A DNA stretch of 63,000 nucleotides from Clostridia bacterium. GTDB taxonomy: Bacteria > Bacillota > Clostridia > Oscillospirales > CAG-272. A program made the translations under genes and the position numbers. The DNA lies in assembly GCA_017453305.1 (NCBI GenBank), contig JAFTKJ010000023.1:1-63000 (forward strand), given 5' to 3'. Below the pieces are notes generated by a model that saw only the letters and a list, made by a program, of their open reading frames with translations, had not been told where the DNA came from and made no database searches. Shown here piece by piece: positions 39,793 to 48,589 of this stretch (within the stretch, counting starts at the first letter, position 1; each line of letters starts with the position of its first letter).

Positions 39793-40854
39793 CTACACAT
39801 ATTTTCGATATTGAGAAACGATTTCCTCCGCCACCCTCTCCCAAGCAAACTGCTCGGATACACTGTGGCGAGCCCGGTCCGATTTTTGCGGCCACATTTC
39901 TTTTTCTTGAATGGCGGCACGCATCGCTTCGGCAATTTTGCTTGCATCGGTTTCGCAGCTCCAGCCTGCTTTGTTTTGTGAAACAAAGGTCCCCAACGTC
40001 GTTCCCTCCGTCACAAGACAAGGAAGCCCATAACTCAAAGCCTCCAAAATCCCCATCGGCATCCCTTCAAAACGTGAGGTTTGAATAAACACATCTGCGT
40101 CCAGCAGAATCGCCTTCTTTTCCTCTCCTAAAACAGCAGGATGAAGTGTAACAATGTCTCCGATTGCTCTTTCCGCAATCATATTCTCCACGTTTGCAAA
40201 CCGCCCTTGATAATCGGGACCATATAAATTCAGCGCGGCGTTGTTTTCTCGCATGAAATCAGCTATTTCTTTTACAGCATCCAACAGCAAATCCAGCCCC
40301 TTATGATACGCATCCAAACGCCCAATGTAAACAAATTTAGTAGCGTTTGTTCGAAACGATGTTTTTCGCTCAGTGGGGATGTGGATTCCATTGGTTCCCA
40401 CAAATTTATGCTTTCCAAAATGCGTGGATTCCATTTCCCGCTCGGACAAGCATTGAATCGCCTCGGCGCCGTTGATAAAACGATTGAACAACAAAAAATT
40501 TGCCACCTTTTTTTTGAGCCACTTCTTTTTTTGTGCCCCCGTGGTCAAACAGCCGTGCGGGATAATAACGTATGGAATACGCACACTTTTAAGATATTTG
40601 AAAATTTTCAAATACGAAGGTTGATACACGTCATGAAACACCACCAAATTCGGAGTGTTGAATGGTGAAGGCAAGTTTTTTATATCATACACATCCTTGC
40701 AAACAAACTGGTTTTCTACATTCTCCACTTCAACATTCAAATTCACCAATGCTACTGTAGCAAAAGCCTGCTGCGCATTCACATGCTGCGGCACCACTGC
40801 ACACACACCGCTAAACGGATTTTTTTGAATCGCTGCAAGGTGTAAAACAACCAT
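39793..40854 (-). CDS. GT4 family glycosyltransferase
   Basis: A 353-residue GT-B glycosyltransferase. The nucleotide-sugar motif is FEGMPMGILEALSYGLPCLV (EX7E type), and FVYIGRLDAYHKGLDLLLDA precedes it. Retaining enzymes of this family transfer sugars in EPS assembly. AAGGGGG lies 7 nt before the ATG. It starts 19 nt after the GT2 gene stop. Confidence 0.9.
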   Translation of the reverse strand: MVVLHLAAIQKNPFSGVCAVVPQHVNAQQAFATVALVNLNVEVENVENQFVCKDVYDIKNLPSPFNTPNLVVFHDVYQPSYLKIFKYLKSVRIPYVIIPHGCLTTGAQKKKWLKKKVANFLLFNRFINGAEAIQCLSEREMESTHFGKHKFVGTNGIHIPTERKTSFRTNATKFVYIGRLDAYHKGLDLLLDAVKEIADFMRENNAALNLYGPDYQGRFANVENMIAERAIGDIVTLHPAVLGEEKKAILLDADVFIQTSRFEGMPMGILEALSYGLPCLVTEGTTLGTFVSQNKAGWSCETDASKIAEAMRAAIQEKEMWPQKSDRARHSVSEQFAWERVAEEIVSQYRKYV

Positions 40855-40872
40855 ATGCGCGCCCCCTTTTCA

Positions 40873-41685
40873 TTAACCTCGCAATAACTTTTTATACAAA
40901 AAACCTCTTAACTTATTTGGAATCAGCACTTGAAAAGCAAATCGCTTCGACACGTTCACAACATATGTTCCAAATCCAATCATTTTTTGATCCAACATGT
41001 ATTTTTGGAGCTTTGCTTCACTCCGAAAATACTTCCATCCACCGCGTCGCTGATACATCTCCTCACCAACGCGAACCTGCACCAAGGTTTGAGAAACATT
41101 TACAAACTTTCGATTTGCTAATGCCATGCGCAACCATAAATAGTAGTCCTCGTTATAGTGCCAGGTCAAATATCCGCCTGCTGCTTCAACAGCATTTTTT
41201 TTAAACATTACAGTCATGTGATTCATCGGGCATCTTTTTTTCAAATCCGCTTTTATTTGAGCATCTGTGAGAGCTACAAAACGTTTGCCCACTACGTTTT
41301 CCGGTGATTCTATGAACTCCTCAATATATCCACCAACAATATCCAATTCAGAATCCTTTTGAAATTCCAAAAGTTGAATTTCAAATCTTTGCGAAACCGC
41401 AATATCATCCGAATCCATCACGGCAATTAAATCATTGGTGCACGCTTGTACTCCAACACGTCTAGCCTCGCCTAAACCTTTGTTCTCTGACAAACGAATA
41501 ACACGAAAAGTATTTGGCTTTTCAAATTTATTTATTACTTGCTCCAAGGCATACGGTACAGGGCCATCCACAACCAGAACCACTTCGTTTGGTGGAATAG
41601 TTTGCGTTAAAACACTATTGATAGCAATTTCAAAACAAGAAGGATCATCCTTTTTATAGACTGACATCAAAACAGAAAAGTCCAT
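40873..41685 (-). CDS. GT2 family glycosyltransferase
   Basis: A 270-residue GT-A inverting transferase: SVLMSVYKKD at the start, the metal-binding MDSDD motif in the middle, and an NEDYYLWLRM segment typical of WaaE/EpsE-like enzymes. GGAGGTG in the end of the upstream gene lies 11 nt before the ATG, so translation is coupled. Confidence 0.9.
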   Translation of the reverse strand: MDFSVLMSVYKKDDPSCFEIAINSVLTQTIPPNEVVLVVDGPVPYALEQVINKFEKPNTFRVIRLSENKGLGEARRVGVQACTNDLIAVMDSDDIAVSQRFEIQLLEFQKDSELDIVGGYIEEFIESPENVVGKRFVALTDAQIKADLKKRCPMNHMTVMFKKNAVEAAGGYLTWHYNEDYYLWLRMALANRKFVNVSQTLVQVRVGEEMYQRRGGWKYFRSEAKLQKYMLDQKMIGFGTYVVNVSKRFAFQVLIPNKLRGFLYKKLLRG

Positions 41686-41693
41686 AGTAAGCT

Positions 41694-42392
41694 TTACACC
41701 TCCAGTATTTTTTTTGCTTCTGCCTGCTTACTTTCATATACCCGAATATCAATTTTCCCCTCTTCCAGCAGCCAGTCTCCATAATCAATATCGCTGGCAG
41801 TTCCTTCGCGAACAGTATCACTCCTTTTAAATACTTTTCCCACTGTTTGCAGTACGATACGCAAATCTCCAAACAGAGTGATTCCAGTATCTATATAGCA
41901 CAAATCGAACATAAATTTCTTTTCCCACGTAATATTATTTCTACCGTTCACTTGTGCCAAGCCGGTTAACCCGGGACGAACACTATGCCTGCGGCGAACC
42001 TCTGTGCTCATAAAAATCATGTCGCGAACCAACTGCGGCCTAGGTCCTACAATTGCCATATGGCCAACGAGGATATTGAACAACTCAGGGAGTTCATCAA
42101 GAGATGTGCTTCTCAAAAACTTGCCGTACCGATTCAAACGAACATCATCCGGCAGCAAGTTGCCATACTGATCCTTCGCATTGGACATTGTTCTGAATTT
42201 TATCAAGCGAAAAATTCGTTCTTTCCCTGTTTTAGGGTCAATTTTTCCGGGACGCAGTTGTGTAAAAAACGGATTTCCCTTCATCGCAATTGCGCCAATC
42301 AAAATCAACATCAGCAACACGGGCGACAAAATGATCAACGCAAACAAGGAAAGCGTAAAATCTATTCCCCGTTTTAAAAATTTCGCGTACAT
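41694..42392 (-). CDS. initiating sugar-phosphate transferase (bacterial sugar transferase)
   Basis: A 232-residue monotopic phosphoglycosyl transferase. One N-terminal hydrophobic helix (FTLSLFALIILSPVLLMLIL) precedes the PglC-type catalytic part: FRLIKFRTM, RSTSLDELPELFNILVGHMAIVGPRP (catalytic Asp-Glu) and RPGLTGLAQVNGR. It starts the repeat unit by moving a sugar-1-phosphate onto undecaprenyl phosphate. An unusual C-terminal extension of about 40 acidic residues follows. AAGGAG precedes the ATG. Confidence 0.93.
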   Translation of the reverse strand: MYAKFLKRGIDFTLSLFALIILSPVLLMLILIGAIAMKGNPFFTQLRPGKIDPKTGKERIFRLIKFRTMSNAKDQYGNLLPDDVRLNRYGKFLRSTSLDELPELFNILVGHMAIVGPRPQLVRDMIFMSTEVRRRHSVRPGLTGLAQVNGRNNITWEKKFMFDLCYIDTGITLFGDLRIVLQTVGKVFKRSDTVREGTASDIDYGDWLLEEGKIDIRVYESKQAEAKKILEV

Positions 42393-42407
42393 ATGTATCT
42401 CCTTATA

Positions 42408-43595
42408 TCACTCAAAGCAGGATTTTACAATTTCGATAACGATATCCTGTTCTTGCGGCGTCATTTTATTATCGCTTGGCAAGCAAAGACCTCTTGCGAA
42501 AATATCTGCACCCACATCCTCACTGACCTTGACAAACGCGTGATCCCGATAAATGGGTTGCATATGCATCGGCTTCCAAATTGGTCTTCCCTCTGCATTA
42601 TAGGATGCCAATTTCTCCAAGATTTCGGTCGGGCATGTTTTCCCTTTTTCCTTCACGTATGTCGCCTTTTTGTCAGATCGGATTTGACTACACATCGCAT
42701 CCCGGTCGATCAACATACAAGAAAGCCAGAAATTGGGTTCCATACAAGATGCATCATACGGATTCATAGTGATCGGTAAATCGGAAAAACCTTTGCGGTA
42801 GCGTTCGTAAATCGCTTTTTTTGCGCAAATGTGTTCCTCCAAATGCGGAATTTGTCCACGGATTACACCGGCTATCACATTGCTCATACGATAATTGTAT
42901 CCAAGCTCCTCATGCTGATACCACGGCGCATTCTCTCGGCTTTGCGTAGACCACTTGCGTGCTTTTTCTGCTGAGGCAGGATCATCTGTGAGAAGCATTC
43001 CTCCCGAAGAGCCCGTAATGATCTTATTTCCGTTAAAAGAGATTGCATTGTATCTGCCGAATTTTCCGGTCTGTATGCCTTTATAGGTTGCCCCGAGAGA
43101 TTCCGCTGCATCTTCAACAATGGTTGCACCGTGACGCTTTGCAATCTCACAAATCTCATCAAATTTGGAAGGTGTTCCGTATAAATTTGCTATCACAATT
43201 ACCTTTGTTTGTGGAAAAAGTCCAAATGCCTTTTCAAGAGCAGTAGGATCCATATTCCACGTTCCGTACTCGCTGTCAATAAAAATCGGCACTCCTCCCT
43301 CATACACAACGGGGTTCAACGTTGCCGCAAAAGTCAAATCCGAGCAAAAAACGGCACTTCCACGCTGAACACCTGCAAGCTTCACAGCCAGATGCAATGC
43401 CGAAGTTCCGCAGGACAAAGCCACCGCATAGCGACATCCGATTTTTTCGCACATCAATCGTTCGATTTCGTTGATGTTTTGACCAATGGTCGACATCCAA
43501 TTGGTTTCGTATGCTTCCTTCACATATTCCATTTCCTCCCCATGCATCGTTGGAGAAGACAACCAGACTTTTTTTAAAAAAGGTTCGTAATGCAA
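42408..43595 (-). CDS. DegT/DnrJ/EryC1-type aminotransferase
   Basis: A 395-residue PLP aminotransferase for nucleotide sugars. The PLP lysine is in SFNGNKIITGSSGG, and AALHLAV-like CGTSALHLAVKL plus VEDAAESLGATYKG are family motifs. It probably makes a 4-amino-sugar precursor (for example in a bacillosamine-type path) for the unit that the next gene's transferase starts. The start is TTG at 43595 with GAGGA 8 nt upstream; no ATG is well placed. It is the first gene of the EPS operon. Confidence 0.9.
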   Translation of the reverse strand: MHYEPFLKKVWLSSPTMHGEEMEYVKEAYETNWMSTIGQNINEIERLMCEKIGCRYAVALSCGTSALHLAVKLAGVQRGSAVFCSDLTFAATLNPVVYEGGVPIFIDSEYGTWNMDPTALEKAFGLFPQTKVIVIANLYGTPSKFDEICEIAKRHGATIVEDAAESLGATYKGIQTGKFGRYNAISFNGNKIITGSSGGMLLTDDPASAEKARKWSTQSRENAPWYQHEELGYNYRMSNVIAGVIRGQIPHLEEHICAKKAIYERYRKGFSDLPITMNPYDASCMEPNFWLSCMLIDRDAMCSQIRSDKKATYVKEKGKTCPTEILEKLASYNAEGRPIWKPMHMQPIYRDHAFVKVSEDVGADIFARGLCLPSDNKMTPQEQDIVIEIVKSCFE

Positions 43596-43666
43596 AATAA
43601 TGTTCCTCGCATCTCAAAATCTTTTATTTTACAGACATAAGCAAATTTGTCCCAAAAACCCAATTT

Positions 43667-43695
43667 ATTATATCATATCATTGTACAAAAGTCAA
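43667..43695 (-). promoter_or_regulatory. promoter of the EPS operon
   Basis: On the minus strand, TTGACT (43690-43695), a 17-nt spacer and TATAAT (43667-43672). The leader is about 65 nt. I see no other clear promoter between here and 30246, so about 13 kb may be one transcript. Confidence 0.8.
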
Positions 43696-43747
43696 GGCTT
43701 TGGAGGGAGTTTTATTGTGCACATTTTGGAAAGATGTTGAATTGCGG

Positions 43748-43776
43748 TTGCATTTTGGGGGAAGGTATGGTATAAT
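43748..43776 (+). promoter_or_regulatory. promoter of the GTPase-NYN gene
   Basis: TTGCAT (43748-43753), a 17-nt spacer and TATAAT (43771-43776), about 30 nt before the ATG. Divergent from the EPS promoter 50 bp away. Confidence 0.8.
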
Positions 43777-43807
43777 AAGGTGAAGATTGGCGAAAAGGAG
43801 GCAACGC

Positions 43808-46393
43808 ATGAGAAAAAAATTGACCATTGGCATTCTTGCGCACGTAGACGCGGGCAAGACCACGCTCTCCGAGGCGTTGCTCTATCTTTCGGGCAGGATC
43901 CGCACGCTCGGGCGCGTCGATCACCGCAACACCTATCTTGACACCAACGTGGTGGAGCGCGAGCGCGGCATCACCATTTTTTCCAAACAGGCTCGTTTTT
44001 CAACCGAGCATTGTGATTTTATCCTTTTGGACACCCCAGGTCACGTGGATTTTTCTGCCGAGACCGAGCGCACGCTTGTGCTGTTGGACTATGCCATTTT
44101 GCTGGTCAGTGCCCCCGACGGAGTGCAAAATCACACGCGCACGCTCTGGCAACTGCTGGAGTTTTATCGGGTTCCAACCTTTTTGTTTGTTAACAAGACC
44201 GACGTTTCCATCAAGCTTGCAGAGGAATTGGAGGAGGACCTGAAAAAAGCACTCTCCCCCCAATGCGTTGCTTTTTTTGAAGCGCAAACGCTTGCCGAGC
44301 GCGACGAGCGCTTGGCTTTGCTCCACGAGGATTTTTTGGAGCAATTCTTATCCGGCACACCAATCGAAGATGACGATATTGCCGCCCTCATTGCACAGCG
44401 CAGGCTCTTCCCTTGTATGTTCGGTTCCGCGCTTCGCATGACGGGAATCGAATTTTTGTTGCAGATCATTGACCGATTGACACTTGCCCCCATCTATCCC
44501 AAAACGCACTTTGCCGCCAAGGTCTACAAAATCGCGCGCGACAGTGCCACGCGCCTGACCTACATGAAGGTGACAGGTGGCGTGCTATGCGCACGTGACG
44601 AGCTTTTGTATTTAAGTGCTGACGGCAGACAAATGCGCGAAAAGGTGCAACAGCTCCGCTTGTATTCGGGGGATAAATTTGAGCAAGTAGAACGTGTATC
44701 GGCAGGCGAGATCTGCGCAGTCAGCGGACTTTCCGCCACCTATATCGGCTTAGGGCTTGGACGTGAAGGCGACACCTGCAAACCTCTTTTGGAACCCGTG
44801 CTCTCGTATCGCATCAAGCTCCCCGACGGTTGCGATCCGGTCCTCTTCTTCCCCAAGCTCAAAGAGCTGGAAGAGGAAGAACCGTCCTTGCATCTGTATT
44901 GGAATGAGGAGCTGCGGCAAATCGAGGCACGCTTGATGGGCGAAATCCAAATTGATCTGCTCCGCCGCATGATTTTGGATCGACTCGGCATTGCGTGCGA
45001 TTTTGACGCAGGTAAGATCCTTTACAAGGAAAAAATTGCCACACGTACCATCGGTATCGGGCATTTTGAGCCGTTGCGACACTACGCCGAGGTACAACTC
45101 CTGATGGAGCCCCAACCCAAGGGAACGGGCTTGATCTTTGATACGCGCCTGCCCGAAAATACCCTGGACCTCAATTGGCAACGTCTGATCCTCTCTCATC
45201 TGTACGAAAAAGCCCACCGCGGCGTTTTGATCGGCGCACTTCTCACCGATACAAAAATCACACTGGTAGCAGGACGTGCACATCTGAAGCACACCGAGGG
45301 CGGTGACTTCCGCGAGGCGACCCTGCGTGCCGTACGGCAAGGTCTTATGCGCGCAGGCTGCATTTTGTTGGAGCCGTTTTACCGTTTTCGCATGGAGATT
45401 CCATCCTCCTTTGTCGGGCGCGCAATGTCAGATCTGCAAATGCGCACGGCAACCTTTGAAATCGAAGGTGCGAACGGCGATATAACTACCATATCAGGGC
45501 GCGCCCCCGTTGCAACCCTGCACGACTACACACGCGAGCTGATCTCCTATACGAGAGGCTCCGGGCATTTGAACTGTACCTTTGACGGCTACGAGCCCTG
45601 CCACAACGCAGAGGAGATCATCGAAGGTGCAGCTTACGATCCCTCCGCTGACCTTGAAAACACACCGCACTCGGTGTTTTGTGCACACGGTGCGGGATTT
45701 GTAGTACCGTGGAATGAAGTAGAGGGTTATAAACATCTGGAAGCAAACGTTTCTTTGACCTCCTCTGCCGAGGCGATCATTCCAAAACCCACAAAGCTCG
45801 CCAACAAGTACAAGCTCAGCGACGACGAGATCGAGGCTCTGATGCTGCGCTCCTTTGGTCCTATCCGCCGCAAGCAATACAGCGAACCACGCATCAATTC
45901 CGCCGACGGCAAGGAAAAAAAGCACCGCAAGCACCTCCCCGAGCCACAAAAACGCATGGTGATCGTAGATGGCTACAACGTCATTTACGCGTGGGATTCC
46001 TTAAAGGAGGTTGCAGAGTTCAGTCTGGAAAAGGCGCGGGAAACCTTGATGGATCTTTTGAGTAATTACGTTGCATTTACCAAAACCGAATTGACATTGG
46101 TGTTTGACGCTTACCTGGTCAAGGACGGCACAGGAACCGATGTCACGCATGACGGCTATCGAATTGTTTACACCAGGCAGGACCAGACCGCCGACGCGTA
46201 CATTGAAAAAATGATGCACGAACTGGGTCCAAACTATAACATTCAATTAGTCACGGGAGATAAGCTGTTGCAATTCTCCGCCGTGCACTCGGGCATTTTG
46301 CGCATGACGGCAAAAGAATTTGAAGTGGAGGTCAATGCCGTAGGGCGCGAGATCAACGACTTTATTCAAAAGCTGACGCAGGATCAAAAATAA
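43808..46393 (+). CDS. TetM/EF-G-like GTPase fused to a YacP/Rae1-type NYN nuclease
   Basis: An 861-residue protein. Residues 1 to about 640 are a ribosome-protection (TetM/EF-G) type GTPase: AHVDAGKTT (P-loop, Lys17), ERERGITI (switch I), DTPGHVDF, NKTD, then domains II-V. After a basic linker (about 680-712) residues 715-855 form an NYN domain like YacP/Rae1, the B. subtilis endoribonuclease that cuts mRNA in the ribosomal A site. Its acidic residues are D721 (VDGYN), D767 (VFDAY), D796 (TADAY) and D818 (TGDKL). The plain reading is a ribosome-bound nuclease or a regulated factor. Tetracycline resistance cannot be claimed. The ATG at 43808 has AAAAGGAGG 6 nt upstream. Confidence 0.9.
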   Translation: MRKKLTIGILAHVDAGKTTLSEALLYLSGRIRTLGRVDHRNTYLDTNVVERERGITIFSKQARFSTEHCDFILLDTPGHVDFSAETERTLVLLDYAILLVSAPDGVQNHTRTLWQLLEFYRVPTFLFVNKTDVSIKLAEELEEDLKKALSPQCVAFFEAQTLAERDERLALLHEDFLEQFLSGTPIEDDDIAALIAQRRLFPCMFGSALRMTGIEFLLQIIDRLTLAPIYPKTHFAAKVYKIARDSATRLTYMKVTGGVLCARDELLYLSADGRQMREKVQQLRLYSGDKFEQVERVSAGEICAVSGLSATYIGLGLGREGDTCKPLLEPVLSYRIKLPDGCDPVLFFPKLKELEEEEPSLHLYWNEELRQIEARLMGEIQIDLLRRMILDRLGIACDFDAGKILYKEKIATRTIGIGHFEPLRHYAEVQLLMEPQPKGTGLIFDTRLPENTLDLNWQRLILSHLYEKAHRGVLIGALLTDTKITLVAGRAHLKHTEGGDFREATLRAVRQGLMRAGCILLEPFYRFRMEIPSSFVGRAMSDLQMRTATFEIEGANGDITTISGRAPVATLHDYTRELISYTRGSGHLNCTFDGYEPCHNAEEIIEGAAYDPSADLENTPHSVFCAHGAGFVVPWNEVEGYKHLEANVSLTSSAEAIIPKPTKLANKYKLSDDEIEALMLRSFGPIRRKQYSEPRINSADGKEKKHRKHLPEPQKRMVIVDGYNVIYAWDSLKEVAEFSLEKARETLMDLLSNYVAFTKTELTLVFDAYLVKDGTGTDVTHDGYRIVYTRQDQTADAYIEKMMHELGPNYNIQLVTGDKLLQFSAVHSGILRMTAKEFEVEVNAVGREINDFIQKLTQDQK

Positions 46394-46406
46394 ATTCCCC
46401 ATAGCC

Positions 46407-46440
46407 AAAGGCGTTGTGCACTCAGGTGCACAACGCCTTT
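46407..46440 (+). terminator. bidirectional terminator between GTPase-NYN and PTS genes
   Basis: A 15-bp perfect stem (46407-46421 with 46426-46440), loop 4 nt, lying between convergent genes. Confidence 0.85.
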
Positions 46441-46452
46441 ACCATAGCTTAT

Positions 46453-48078
46453 TCAAAGGGTATCGATATACTCTTCCAGCTCGCTTTTGATAACAGAGAC
46501 CTGCGGTCCGTAAACGATTTGAATACCGCCCCCTCGGCGGATCACGCCACGCGCGCCGCTTTGCTTAAGCAAGCTCTCATTGACTGCACTCTCGTCCTTG
46601 ACCGTTACGCGTAAGCGAGTGGCACAGCAATCCAGGTTGGCAATGTTCTCACGACCGCCAAGCCCTTCTAAGATCAGCTTGGAGACCTCGTGATCTGCCT
46701 CCTTGCGCTTGTCTTGCTTTTTCTCATTGTAGTCCGCCCGAGTATAAAGCTTGACTTCATCATCTCCCACCTCGCGTCCCGGTGTTGCGTAGTTGCGATA
46801 GCGAATAAGAAAGCGGAACAAAAGGAAATATACGATGAAATATACTGCTCCCACCACGGGGATCATGATCCAATTCGTCTTGGCATTGCCCTGCAGGATT
46901 CCAAAGAGCGTCAAGTCAATCAAACCTCCCGAAAAAGTCATTCCCACACCGACGTTCAACAGGTGCATCAGCATATACGCAAGCCCCGCAAATATCGAAT
47001 GAATGACGTACAGAACGGGGGCAACGAACAAGAAGGTAAACTCCAAGGGCTCGGTAATACCCGTGAGCATGGAGGTCAGCGCCGCCGAGAGGAGAAGCCC
47101 TCCTGCCGCACGCTTTTTGCCGGGTTCGGCACAGGTGTACATTGCCAACGCCGCTCCGGGAAGCCCGAAGATCATCAATGGAAACTTGCCGCTCATAAAG
47201 CGACATGCCTCTACCGAAAAGCGCGTGGTATTGGGAGACGCCAGCTCCGCAAAGAAAATGTTTTGCGCGCCGTAGACCATCACTCCGTCGATCATTGCTG
47301 AGCCGCCTACACCCGTTTGCCAGAACGGCAAATAAAAAACGTGGTGCAAGCCAAATGGGATCAAAATCCGCTCGATAAAGCCATAAATCAGCGTTCCCGC
47401 ATATCCGGAGCGCAATACGAGGTCACCAAGTGCATAAATGCCTGATTGCACAAAAGGCCAGATGAAGAACATCAGCGCACCAACCAGAATATACGCCAAG
47501 GTTGAAATAATGGGTACAAAACGCGTACCGCCAAAGAAGGAGATGACGTTTGGCAAGCGGATCTTATAAAACCGATTGTTCAACCATGCCACACCCAAGC
47601 CGACGATAATACCGCCGAATACGCCCATTTGTAAAGACGGAATGCCAACGACGTCGGCGATCGTTCCCTCGGGCATTGCTCCCGCTTCCAGCTTTCCGCT
47701 GATGTCCAGGAGCGCGTGAATGGTTTTGTGCATCACAAAGAATGCGATCGCCGCAGAAAGCGTTGCTGTCGCCTTTTCGTTTTCTGCCATCCCAAGCGCC
47801 ACTCCCAATGCAAACAGCAGCGGCAGATTGTCAAAGATGACCGTCCCGACCGAGGACAAAAGAGTAAACACAGAGTATGGGAACGTCCCGGGCCCCATAA
47901 CTCCCAAAAGGTTGTACGCCTCAAGCGTTGCAAGGTTGGTAAATGACGCCCCCACCCCCAGCAAAAGTCCTGCAATGGGTAAGAGCGCAATGGGGAGCAT
48001 AAAGGCTCTTCCCACACGCTGTAAAACGCTGAAAAAACCGGAGCCGCGCTTTTGTTTCATTGTTCCTGCTTCCGTCAT
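46453..48078 (-). CDS. PTS EIIBC, glucose/N-acetylglucosamine family
   Basis: A 541-residue permease with a IIC domain of about ten membrane segments (residues about 15-400; GITEPLEFTFLFVAPVLY is the sugar-binding motif) and a IIB domain at the C-terminus whose phosphoryl site is the Cys in LDCCATRLRV (near residue 485). It imports and phosphorylates a hexose or amino-hexose. There is no IIA domain in it; the IIA is the gene before, overlapping by four bases. AAAGGA precedes the ATG at 48078. Confidence 0.92.
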   Translation of the reverse strand: MTEAGTMKQKRGSGFFSVLQRVGRAFMLPIALLPIAGLLLGVGASFTNLATLEAYNLLGVMGPGTFPYSVFTLLSSVGTVIFDNLPLLFALGVALGMAENEKATATLSAAIAFFVMHKTIHALLDISGKLEAGAMPEGTIADVVGIPSLQMGVFGGIIVGLGVAWLNNRFYKIRLPNVISFFGGTRFVPIISTLAYILVGALMFFIWPFVQSGIYALGDLVLRSGYAGTLIYGFIERILIPFGLHHVFYLPFWQTGVGGSAMIDGVMVYGAQNIFFAELASPNTTRFSVEACRFMSGKFPLMIFGLPGAALAMYTCAEPGKKRAAGGLLLSAALTSMLTGITEPLEFTFLFVAPVLYVIHSIFAGLAYMLMHLLNVGVGMTFSGGLIDLTLFGILQGNAKTNWIMIPVVGAVYFIVYFLLFRFLIRYRNYATPGREVGDDEVKLYTRADYNEKKQDKRKEADHEVSKLILEGLGGRENIANLDCCATRLRVTVKDESAVNESLLKQSGARGVIRRGGGIQIVYGPQVSVIKSELEEYIDTL

Positions 48079-48563
48079 AATGATCCTTTCCCGGCAAGCC
48101 GAAAGCACATCACGGCATCCTTGCCGCCCATGCAGGCTCCCAATTTGTATTCTTCATGCACCATGCGTTCCGGATTGGTTACAAGCACCGAGCAAATGGC
48201 AGAAAGCCCTTTTTGACGAATGCCATCAATATCCGCCTCTGCCAAAAGCTCCCCTGCGCGAACGCGCTGACCTTCCTTGACGCATGCCACAAAGCCTTCG
48301 CCACCCAGACGAACGGTATCCACACCAATATGCACTAAAATATCCAGCCCCTCATCACTCAAAACCGTGTAAGCGTGCTTGGATTCGGCAATTGATTCTA
48401 CTCTCCCACCAATGGGAGCATAAAATTTTCCCTCGGCAGGCTCTGCCGCAAAGCCCTTGCCCAGCAATTCCTCCGAGAACGCCTCGTCGGGCACCTCTTT
48501 CAGGGAGACCGCAGACCCCGTACAGGGAGACAGCAGACAGATTTGTTTTTTTTCAAATAACAT
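48075..48563 (-). CDS. PTS EIIA, glucose type
   Basis: A 162-residue IIA of the Crr/IIA-Glc family. The phosphorylated His is H78 in LVHIGVDTV; H63 (KHAYTV) is its conserved partner. It passes phosphate from HPr to the IIB domain encoded by the next gene. The stop overlaps the IIBC start (ATGA). AAAGAGAG lies upstream of the ATG. Confidence 0.93.
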   Translation of the reverse strand: MLFEKKQICLLSPCTGSAVSLKEVPDEAFSEELLGKGFAAEPAEGKFYAPIGGRVESIAESKHAYTVLSDEGLDILVHIGVDTVRLGGEGFVACVKEGQRVRAGELLAEADIDGIRQKGLSAICSVLVTNPERMVHEEYKLGACMGGKDAVMCFRLAGKGSL

Positions 48564-48589
48564 TTCAGATTCTCTCTTTCATTATATCA

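Noticed and set aside
43808..46393. tetracycline resistance gene
   Set aside because: The GTPase is only TetM-like; the NYN fusion and lack of resistance context make a resistance call unsafe.
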